Part shown: piece after piece, positions 22,544-33,300 of the stretch
How positions within the stretch are numbered: the stretch's first letter is position 1
How the letters are laid out: every line of letters starts with the position of its first letter
Assembly: GCA_029964075.1 (NCBI GenBank)
Contig: CM057141.1
Coordinates: 1,984,001 to 2,048,000 of the forward strand
Source: Patiria pectinifera
Taxonomy: Eukaryota > Echinodermata > Asteroidea > Valvatida > Asterinidae
Direction of reading: 5' to 3'
DNA: 64,000 bases
Position numbers and translations under genes: made by a program
Notes under the pieces: generated by a model
Seen by the model: the letters and a program-made list of their open reading frames with translations, nothing else
Told to the model about the DNA's origin: nothing
Database searches by the model: none

Positions 22544-23094
22544 TCTTTTGATTTGACTCGGGTTCGATTCCTATTAGTTCTCTTGGCCCACCTGCGGCAG
22601 CCACGATAGTTGACAGTATGGCAGTTGGCAGACCACAGGAATCCGTCATTTATAAATTTTTTCAAATAACAGAAATGCCGGAACTCTGTCAAAAATGGGC
22701 ATTTTGGCTACAGCTTTTCAGCATGAAGCATCAACGTCAAAAACCAAAGCTAGTCTCCCACGACTGATTGACCTTTGAAGTTGGGTTACCTGAGGATCGT
22801 AAGGCCTTGTGATCGTTGAATTTGCCCGGCTCACTTTTCTTATACCGGATTTCTGTTGGCTGAGTCAACCGTGTAAAGCTACTTGATTCACCCTTCACGT
22901 CACTCCGACAGATACACGAGTTCCAGAGCTTGTGTCAAGTGTTGTGCTTCTCTATGCTGTATGCCTCTATGAATGTTTTATTTGAAGCCAGATTTGTATT
23001 AATAATGTTTGTAGTTCCAGACTGCTGATGTGAAATGAGTATTCCTTACTTTGAGTGAATTGAGTGAATTGGGAACAGGTCCCAGGTGTGAAAA
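22544..23094. other. Intergenic, no recognised feature
   Basis: No gene or repeat boundaries are visible between the SINE head and the minisatellite, other than a short doubled GAGTGAATT at 23054-23071. Confidence 0.55.
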
Positions 23095-24905
23095 TTCAAA
23101 ACGGTAAGGGGTTAGCCTTGTATTTTTATCGAAAAGGGGCGAAAACAAATTTGTATCCAAAAATGAAAACGGTAAGGGGTTAGCCTTGCATTTTTATCAA
23201 AAAGGGGCAAAACAAATTTTTACCAAAAATTTAAAATGGTAAGGGGTTAGCCTTGTATTTTTTATCAAAAAGGGGCGAAAACAAATTTTTAACAAAAATT
23301 CAAAACGGTAAGGGGTTAGCCTTGCATTTTTATCAAAAAGGGGCGAACACCAATTTTTATCCAAAAATGAAAACAGTAAGGGGTTAGCCTTGCATTTCTA
23401 TCAGAAAGTGGCGAAAACAAATTTTTACCAAAAATTCAAAACGGTAAGGGGTTAGCCTTGCATTTTTATCAGAAAGTGGCGAAAACAAATTTTTATCAAA
23501 AAATTCAAAACGGTAAGGGTAGCCTTGCATTTTTATCAAAAAGGGGCGAAAACAAATTTTTATCCAAAATTGAAAACGGTAAAGGGTTAGCCTTGCATTT
23601 TTATCAAAGAGAGGTGAAAACAACTTTTTATCAAAAATTCAAAACGGTAAGGGGTTAGCCTTGCATTTTTATCAGAAAGGGGCGAAAACAAATTTTTATC
23701 CAAAAATGAAAACGGTAAGGGGTTAGCCTTGCATTTTTATCAAAAAGGGGCGAAAACAAATTTTTATCCAAAAATTCAAAACGGTAAGGGGTTAGCCTTG
23801 CATTTTTATCAAAAAGGGGCGAAAACAAATTTTTATCCAAAAATGAAAACGGTAAGGGGTTAGCCTTGCATTTTTATCAAAAAGGGGCGAAAACAAATTT
23901 TTACCAAAAATGAAAACAGTAAGGGGTTAGCCTTGCATTTTTATCAAAAAGGGGCGAAATCAATTTTTTACCAAAAATTCAAAATGGTAAGGGGTTAGCC
24001 TTGCATTTTTATCAAAAAGGGTTGAAAACAGATTTTTATCCAAAAATGAAAATGGTAAGGGGTTAGCCGTGCATTTTTATCAAAAAGGGGCTGAAACAAA
24101 TTTTTATCAAAAATTCAAAACGGTAAAGGGGTTAGCCTTGCATTTCTATCAAAAAGGGGCGAAAACAAATTTTTACTAAAAATTTAAAATGGTAAGGGGT
24201 TAGCCTTGCATTTGTATCAAAAAGGGGCGAAAACAAATTTTTTATCCAAAAATGGAAACGGTAAGGGGTTAGCCTTGCATTTTTATCAAAAAGGGGCGAA
24301 AACAAATTTTTATCCAAAAATGAAAACGGTAAAGGGTTAGCCTTGCATTTCTATCAAAAAGGGGCGAAAACAAATTTTTATCCAAAAATGAAAACGGTAA
24401 GGGGTTAGCCTTGCATTTCTATCAAAAAGGGGCGAAACAAATTTTTACCAAAAATTTAAAATGGTAAGGGGTTAGCCTTGCATTTTTATTGAAAGGGGCG
24501 AAAACCAATTTTTATCCAAAAATGAAAACGGTAAGGGGTTAGCCTTGCATTTTTATCAAAAAGGGGCGAAAACAAATTTTTACCAGAAATTCAAAATGGT
24601 AAGGGGTTAGCCTTGCATTTTTATCAAAAAGGGGCGAAAACAAATTTTATCAAAAATTCAAAACGGTAAGGGGTTAGCCTTGCATTTTTATCAAAAAGGG
24701 GCGAAAACAAATTTTTACCAAAAATTAAAAATGGTAAGGGGTTAGCCTTGCATTTTTATCAAAAAGGGGCGAAAACAAATTTTTACCCATAAAAGAAAAT
24801 GGTGAGGGGTTAGCCTTGTATTTTTATCAAAAAGGTGCGAAAACAACTTTTTATCCAAAAATGGAAACGGTAACATGTTAGCCTTGCATTTTTATCAGAA
24901 AGGGG
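23095..24905. repeat. 68-bp minisatellite, about 27 copies
   Basis: Tandem array in which each unit contains GGTAAGGGGTTAGCCTTGCA then TTTTTATCAAAAAGGGGCGA and AAACAAATTTTTA. Successive GGTAAGG starts are at 23103, 23171, 23238 and 23307, so the period is 67-69 bp. Units come in two flavours at the junction, one with CCAAAAATGAAAACGG and one with CAAAAATTCAAAACGG or its TTTAAAATGG form; they tend to alternate. Short open frames that spell repeated peptides on both strands are by-products, because the period is not a multiple of three. Confidence 0.95.
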
Positions 24906-25379
24906 CCATTTTTCAAAATTTCAAGTATGTTCGAATGGTTAAGAGCACACATCTGTGGCTTGGGCCATGGCAAACACAGCGAATGAATCAGTCGATGAGA
25001 AACGCCTTACTCCATGCAACCTATCTTGAAGTGAAGATGCAACTGTAAGAACAAACAATCTCGCATCTCACACTAGCATGAATTATCGCCATGGGTTTCA
25101 ATAATTTATTTGTGTACGCAGAAATCTTACAATTTTCATAACATCATAATATACATGTACGTATGTAACATAGCTTTGGGCCTTTTGAAAAGGTCCCATT
25201 GTGCATAAACACAAAATATACAAAATAAGAATGTACATGCAAATTTATTTGTGTAAAAAATTGGACAAAACATTGACATAAACCAGACATACTTCATCAA
25301 TAAGATTGTATAGAAAATCCCACGACTAACTCAAATACCAATCTCTGAGTTCTTCCGAGTTATGTGTGTGAGTTTGTTA
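24906..25379. other. Intergenic, no recognised feature
   Basis: AT-rich DNA between the minisatellite and the integrase-bearing element. No coding potential or repeat ends seen. Confidence 0.55.
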
Positions 25380-26525
25380 CTGCATTCAGTAGGGGACGTT
25401 AAACAATAGAGGACAATAGGGTCCCCAGTTCCCGAAGGTCCCCAATTTGGATTTGTGTACAAAACACATGGGAGGTCCTCCTAAAAAATACACACTTGTG
25501 TGTGTGTGTGTGTGTGCGCGCTTTTCTGCTACATACATCCCGAGGACAGCAACACAAAGAGAGAACATCAGTTTCTTTGTTGTCCTCGAATGTACATCAT
25601 GCACATAATTATGGTGTAAATCGAGGACACACATGTGAAGCATCATCGAGTAACTGAGGACAGGGGTTAAATCGAGGACGACCTCAATTAGAAAACGTGT
25701 ACAAAACCAATGGGAGCTTTTGCAAAAAAAGTATGATCAACAAAATGTCGATGATGAGGAACAACAGAAAATCCTTGATTTTACACCATCAACACCCTAG
25801 CGTGGGGCCCCGTCATCACCTTTTTACCGTTTAAATTGACTCATTCCCTTTTCGATTTGACAAATATCTACGCTTCAGATGGGATCCGTGGCTCGCCTTT
25901 GCGTACCTCCCTCTTGTTTACCTGGAGCGTACAAGTATCTCACCAAAACATCGGGTGGTAGCGGTACATCCGGCTGTCGGACAGGGGAGGCTGGTGTTTG
26001 TTGAACATGTTCTTGTCGTATCGGTAGTGACGGGGGTTGACCGATCAATCTCGTCGTTTCGTTATTAAGAGCCTCAATCCCGTCGGGCTATCGCTCGACC
26101 CATTGCGTGTTTCTCGAGGCGGGGTTTAACGTTTCTTTAGCGTACTGATACCCGAACAAACGTTTGGCTTGCCTTCGATTAAATCTTTCAACGATACCCT
26201 GCGATCTGTGAACTTTGGATTCGCCTACGACAACTCGTGCGCCTTTTGAAAACATCCACTTTTAAAAATTACCTTTAAATTCAGTACCGGAGTCTACTCT
26301 TAACGTCTGGGGGTAGGTCAAGGGTGATCTCTCGGAAATCTTGACGACGGCCTCTCCAACTCCATCCGCCGTTTTAGAAACGATCGTTTTAGTTTCTCTT
26401 TTGTTTGTACTTTAACTTTTTAGGAAGGCCTCCCATATTTTTGTACACGTATCCAAATTGGGGACCTCTCGGGAATTGGGGACCTCTATTGTCCTCTATT
26501 GTTCAACATCCCCTACTGAATGCAG
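25380..26525 (-). mobile_element. Inverted-repeat element with a broken integrase
   Basis: Ends are about 85-bp inverted repeats: CTGCATTCAGTAGGGGACGT on the left and the reverse of CTGCATTCAGTAGGGGATGT on the right. Both include AACAATAGAGGACAATAG and CCCCAATTTGGAT. Between them, on the minus strand, are remains of an rve/DDE integrase (about 25840-26450) and, near the left end, a (TG)n run at 25496-25518. At 1.15 kb it is a shortened derivative of a larger element. Target duplications are not clear. Confidence 0.8.
25840..26450 (-). pseudogene. Degenerate integrase (rve/DDE fold) fragment
   Basis: The minus strand encodes, with stops and frame breaks, pieces that match the C-terminal half of retroviral-type integrases of transposon-derived animal proteins: SPLTYPQTLRVDSGTEFKG (second catalytic Asp, then Glu in the same stretch), HRSQGIVERFNRRQAKRLFG, EALNNETTRLIG and LPPDVLVRYLYAPG then RRATDPI. 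The first catalytic Asp and the zinc-binding N-terminus are absent. In-frame stops occur near KGNF and after the RNTQWVER piece. It resembles the F54H12.3-type integrase group of DNA transposons; this is family knowledge and has not been searched. It cannot make an active enzyme. Confidence 0.75.
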
Positions 26526-27330
26526 AAACAACGTCACGTGCGTAGGAGCAGTCCATGCTCCTATGCCATCGCCAGAGGTGCATAAAAAAGGAGAATAAAA
26601 TTACAAGCACTGAATGAAAAACTGGAAAAACATCTTTGCATCATACATCAAAATGTTCAGATCACAAAACATGATTGAAGAAAATACTTACGGTCTTTGT
26701 TATTTTAATACCACACTTCACGGCGTTAGACGGAGAATTATGGAAAAATGCATTTTTATTCTTGTTTCATTTGTACAAACTTTGGAGGCTCATTTAAAAT
26801 GAATGCAAAATATTCATTATTTGTTTTATATAAGATCCAAGTAGATCTATGTCAATCGATTGGAGGATAAAACTATAAGGACAAACACAATTTACAAAAT
26901 TGTACTCTTTCATTCACTATTTGTTCAGCTTGTTCACACTTAACAAAGGCTTAAAAGTCAAAACATTAACAATATGGAAGTTAATACTGTAATTTATGAA
27001 AACAATGCAAAAAAAATCTGCAAGGCAAGTTCAGTTTTGTAACAGTGCATCCACTTCAGATTCCGAAATGCAAGTTTTGTACTGCTGTATTAAACGCATG
27101 ATGTGGTCATAGCGCCGCTGCCCGTCTATGCGCAGCGCTATACAATCTTTGATGTGCATGCAATAGATCAAGTGGGATGGAACGAAATTGCACGGTGAAT
27201 GAAACCAAAAATGCACGGTTTATGTCGTAGGCCGTGCAGTGGTTTGATTAATGAATGCCGCGTGACCTACAATCCTCCAATCAAATGACAGGGATTTACT
27301 TGGGTGTCCTAAAAATTTCATTGACACCGT
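26526..27330 (-). other. Region downstream of KDSR (probable 3' UTR)
   Basis: This lies beyond the KDSR stop on the minus strand. AATAAA in minus sense (TTTATT at 26755-26760) is one candidate poly(A) signal, about 570 nt past the stop. The stretch 27180-27310 resembles part of KDSR intron 3 (GTGACC.ACAATCC.CCAATCA.ATGAC), so it may be repeat-derived. No gene seen. Confidence 0.4.
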
Positions 27331-30300
27331 CTACTTCTGTTTTTGGCTTTCCTTCTCCTTGTAGCACTTCATGACAATGCTGTTGAAGTTGGCTATGAAG
27401 ATGAATGAAATAGCCTTCATGAGACTCATCAGCGAAACCTAGAGACAGAAGATATAAAACAACTATAGAATATTCATGTAATCTTGCCTAAAGACGAATA
27501 GTGCGTTAAATCCACAAAAAAAGGCCGTTGTCTCCTGAATGGCAAAAACCAGAGTTTGAAAAGGATACGACATAATGAGCTGATTTTGTAAAAAGTGTTA
27601 CATACAGAAAAGTGTTTGTCGGGTGTGATTTCCAGGACTGTTTTACAAACCATGTCATCAGTGACATCATACCGACAATTAACGACAGGCAACTCAAAAC
27701 ATCTAGGCATCTTGTGCATGTTATTTTGCCTACAAGAAACAGTTCATGTCAACACATTTATCGAGCTTCTCATATTTCAAGACTGTTGTGTTTCAAAGTT
27801 TGCATTACAAATGTGAAATAGTCCACAGCAATTGACTGTATCCTACTGGACCAAAACTTTTTGTGAGATTAGGAGTCAGAGCTGTGCAGAATTTTTAAAG
27901 AAATGACAAGTTCAGGATGTTGATGGTACCTGCAAGACTGCGTCCATGAGTGAAGCTACAGGGGACATGCCGCTGGCAACCGTGGCCAAGACAAACCCAT
28001 CCAGTCCAACGTAACTCTGAAATCTGCCACGCTGTCAAGTGGAAAAAAAGGTGTGATATCACACATTATGTGCTAGTAAAAAGAAGTATTCAACAGATAT
28101 GCACTATGGCCAATCTTGTGCATCTAACATGTCTTATGATGGTCAACATCTATTATTAGGGAGGTTTCGCACTATGGCCAATCTTGTGCATCTAACATGT
28201 CTTATGATGGTCAACATCTATTATTATATCGTGTCTTTGATACTTTGATTTCATCGGTCTAGAACGGCCACATGTCCAGTCTGTAAAACTGACTGTTTTC
28301 TTCATACGCACTGTGTTGCATATACATTTCCTCATATACACCGCATTGAATACAAATTATCACATCTATACCACATTGCGTGCACTACTTCTGTCATGAT
28401 CCATTACTTCGTTGGTGTCGCTGGAGTGTCCCTCGCCATGCTTACCTTTGCATCGTTGACTATAATCTTGGCAATCTCATCAGGTTGATGCAGGCCAGAT
28501 GTCTCTGATACAAGGATGGTTTCTCTTGGCTGTCAGAATTAAAAACACAGCCCGTCAGCAGTAAGTGGGGGGACAAAGGAACAAAACGAACCCCCTCAAA
28601 ACCATGAGAAACTACACAAACCTGATCACATTTTTCTTGCCCCGAAAGTTTTCTCTAACACTGTTTCGAGAACCATGGATTGGACAAACTTGGCCCATTA
28701 AAATATTTCTATGGAATGGGGGAAAATTCACAAGCTCTGAAGCATACTAGGCTGTGCTTTTCGGGGGCAATTTCTGAGTTGAAACATGTCATGAAATGTT
28801 GTTACGCCAGTTGAGTTGAGTATTTTTATACCGCAGTCAAGTCAAGTAATTCAAGGCAGTGACTCAAGTAGTATCATGCCATAAGATGGACAAGGTAATT
28901 TTGAACTTAAGTTGATTTAGGTCGAATCAAGTCTCAATCTTGCTCAAGGTCCAATTTCTTAGCTCTGCTTACCGTTACCGAAAAATTCCTGCTTACTACA
29001 GCAGAAAATCCCTTGCTTACGGTAAGGGTATTTCACACGTTAGGGAGAAATTTTTGCTACTTTGTATGCGAATATCCCGTAACTAGGGATTCGGTGCTTA
29101 TGGGTCAGCACAGAAATTTGTGGTGGTAAGCGCGGAATTCTGTGCTTAGCAGAGCCAAGAAATTGGTTTGTGCTTACCATGTTGAGTTTATCCTCAGTCA
29201 GCATGGGTGTGTCAGTGTCTGGTGGAAAGTTGACAGTTATGTAGATATTATATGGCTTAACCTGGAATGGAGAAAAAAAACCACTTTAATATACCATATT
29301 CATGTTCATGCATAGCAACAGATCCTGACATTCATAAAGATTGAACACACTAAAGACATTTTTTGATAGTGGATATTAGCATCAACTTGTGACATGCTTG
29401 CCAGTCACTGCTGGTGTACGCGAGGTTTCACGCACAAGTTAAATGCACATGCCTACTAGACTTGCGCACTGGTTACCAGTGCTTCAGTCTACTCTACATG
29501 CGCTTTACGAAGTCATTGTGGAACTAGCACACAGGGGTAGTGCGCACAAGCGAACACTGCTCTTGAAGCATGCAGCAGCTACATGCAAAGATGGGGCACA
29601 AGAACATTTTGCCAAGAAAACTTAAGCGTTTGAGTTTTACTTCATGAAATATTTGTGAGTATGTACGAGGCATACTAGATCAAATAAAGCATGGTTTAGT
29701 TTGGATGGATTGACGATATTACCTACCCTCGGTATTGGAAGTTGACAGAGTTGTTCCCTCTGCTTCACCTTGGGAACTAATCTGTCAACTTGCAATACCG
29801 CGGGGAGCTAATATCGACTATATCAACCCTCAAACCATCTTTTATTTGTATACTATCACAGAATATTTGAGTGACTCAATGAGATAAATAAAAAATATTA
29901 CACAAGTGACAACGCGTAGCTGCAATCGGCTGAATGAGAATGTGTCCCGGACGCTGATTTCGGGTAATTCAAAACGTGACTCGGCAACTTTTGAATTGAA
30001 ACCGAGATCCTAGGGCTTAAACCAGAGCTAAAACTTCATCAGGTTAGTTGTTAAGCATCCGTCTTTAGATTTTGAGCACTTTTGTTGCTTCAAACGAAAA
30101 AATGCACAAATGACAAATGATCTACCTTACTTTTGAGCAACAAAAGGTAGGTAGATGAAACTCTCATTCGAACACTGCTAAAAATGGTATTCTTAAAATT
30201 AGAAAATATCTTATTTCAAGGAACATTTTCTTGTCTCACTCCCTCGTAAGTTTTTTTTAGGGAGTGAGACAAGAAAACGTTCCTTGAAACAAGGAACATT

Positions 30301-33300
30301 TTCTTATATTAAAACCATGACGCAATGTGAGTCCTAAGCAAGATGTTCGTGCAAAGATTCGCAACTTGACCTCTCCGTTGTCATTAAGCCACTTACCTCC
30401 ATTTGCAGTGTCTCCGCTAAGCCTCTGACCGCAAACTTACTGCTACCGTACGCCGTGTAGCCGTACACGCCGAGTTGACCAGCTTGCGAGGAGACAAAGA
30501 CGATCCGGCCACGTCTGCGCTCCTTCATGTATGGTAGGACGGCGCGGGTCGGGTAGACAGACCCTATGAAGTTGGCGTCCATTACTCGCTGAAGAACAAA
30601 AAAAGTATCATGAATCAAAGACATTCACGTATTTCAAACAGTGTGACCAATTGCCTAACATAATTAATGAAATTCCGATGCAGCTACGGTAGGATGTCAC
30701 AAAATTTAAAGAATTTCCAAGCTTCACAAAACTTTCTGCACTGACCTCAATATATTTTGAATGGCATACATCTATGTCTATATGTTGAAAATAAATTTTA
30801 AAAGATGAAATCAGCTTATCTAAGGATCAAAAGACAGCCACTTATTCTAGAAGTTATACTTCCAGAAAACTATATATTTTCATGATAAACAAGTCTTTTT
30901 GTTTATATAGCTCCTCCCCTATTCCCAGACCTAGACTCAATTCCATGCTGATAATATTGCCAGAAGCAATAACTCCCTTGGCCTTTTTGCTAGGATGTAG
31001 CCTTAATCCTGCAAAATCCTCCAATTGGCCTCATGGAAAAATACCATATAGCCTCAATCCTGCAAATTCCTCCCTTATTTTTTTGAATATGGGTTGTGGC
31101 AGGGTGACCACTGCCTGAATCCTGCAAAATCCTCCGGCTATGACTGTCAATAGGCTGAGGCAGAGGCAGTGACATCCTGGAGCAGTGCAGAGGATTTCAA
31201 GTATAATCAAGGACTAAATTTATGCTAGGCTGTGCATAAACAACACAAGGTCCGGCCCAAGACCTTGACACAGTGCGTCCTCCGAAATTTTGCCATGTAA
31301 CCTCAATCCTGAAAATTCCTCCAGTTTGCAAAAAGGTTTTCAAAGGATTTGGGATGGTTAGGGTTAAACAAGATTCCTTTGGGATAAAAGTCCAGAAGAA
31401 TTTCTGCCTCACCTTAAAGTCATCGATGTCTGTATCTTCAAAGGAGACTGCTCTGGACATGCCGGCCGAGTTGACAAGAATGTCACAGGGTCCCAATTCC
31501 TGCGTGGACTGAAATCAACGACAAAGGAAAAGTCAGCCACGGCCCTAGTGAGGATTCTATGGAATTGTTCATGCTCTTCAAAACTTAAATCGCTTTTTCT
31601 CCCAACAGATTTTGATCTTTTGAGTGCTTTGTTTCAATGAAACAGTTACTTTTATCTATGAGTTGCAAGTTTTTGTGCCCAGTGAGTGGAAAGAGTACAC
31701 TGCCAGATTTAGTATGACAAACATGTGCCGGCAAATCCAACAATCATTTACTGTATTTTACCGTAAAACCATGACAGCAGTATAACCACATGCCCTCTGT
31801 AGCACAGGTGTGTGGATTTTGAACTTAAAAATTGTTGACCTTGCTTCTGCAATTATAGCACTTGCTGATCACACAAATGAAAGTTGCAGTTTAGGTTACA
31901 CTATTTAAGAAATAATTCAAGAAATGAGGACCTAATTTCCTTACTTTTCGTGTGGGCATCTAAGACATCTAAGTCACCTGCTGTGACCTGAAAATTGCTT
32001 GAGGGGGTTGGAGGGGAGGGGCCTCCGAGGGTTTCAGTAATGCTAAACCATTCGTCTGTTAGCTAGAAACGTGCATGCCTATGCAGGGTTCTCTGGCAAC
32101 CCAAAGTTTTTTACACGTATTCAAAAATCAAAACAAGGTTCTAACCTTTTTAATTGCATCTTCAACTGCTGTATATTCATGACTCACGTCCACAGAGATA
32201 CAAAGGATTTTCTGTAATGAACAAGGCATCAAGGAGTCATCGAGTCATTCAGATAAATGCTTAAATTCCAACCCCAAACTGCTAAACAAGACTAATTGAT
32301 CAGGAATTGGCCCAAGTGCTCCCTCAGATTCGCCAAATTTTGCTTTTTAAAGAGCCTCTATTTGGAAGAACCTCTTGGGCTGGAGAAATGGTGTTACCCT
32401 CTTTGTAAATATAATTAGGATTAATTATTTTTATTCAGGTTAAAAACTGTTTAAAAGTTGCAAAATTTCATCATATTTAATTTATGCAAACTGCTCAACT
32501 GGTTAACAACCATCATATTCAATTTATCTCGATTTAAAACAGCGCCACCACCAACAGCAGTGACACCGTGCAATGGAAGTTCAATTCACCGTGCAACAGA
32601 ACTTCCATTTCACTGTATGCTGCGCGCTGCGTGCACGCCCTGTGTTGGGACGAATAATTCAATGACATGTGATCGACGATCCACCAATCAGATGACGGGT
32701 AATAATTCAGGTGTTGTATAAAATAAAATGCTATGAGTGGACAATGGAATATTTCACAAAGTACCTGGTTGTCCTTATCTTTAATATACTGCTGTAGTTC
32801 CTCCTGGGCTTTCTGTAGCCTTGCCTGGGAAGAATAAGGATTAAAGGGAATCAAAAGAAATGCAAATTAAGGTACTTTATAACTATTTGTTTTCAATCAC
32901 TTTTCGGCCCATCCAGAAAATTTAGAGCATTTCCAAACCTCTGTGACACTGTTTTCTTAGCAATGATAGCAATGACACCGTCGAATTGTTGAAAGCTTTT
33001 TGGTACCTTTTTTTTCAGTTTCATTTACATCCCCCGAGGAAAATTCCATTTGACAACCTTAAAATCATTTGCGACCGTCACTGATGCTATATCAGTTATA
33101 AACTGGCCAGAGAAGGCCCTGGCAGGATTGGTGGTCAAGTGGTCGAGGCGTCTGTACTAGTAAGCAGGTGGTCGTGGATTCAAGTCCCAACCACTATAGC
33201 CTGTGATTCTTTTCTCACAACACCGGATTGAGTCAGTATCAATCGTTTTACATGGAGTCGGTTGGAGGATTTTGAAGGGTTTGAGGATGCAGCCACAATG

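Noticed and set aside
23384..24317. Repetitive peptides (PLFDKNARLTPYRF type) on the minus strand
   Set aside because: They come from the 68-bp minisatellite, whose period is not divisible by three; frames stop within a few units.
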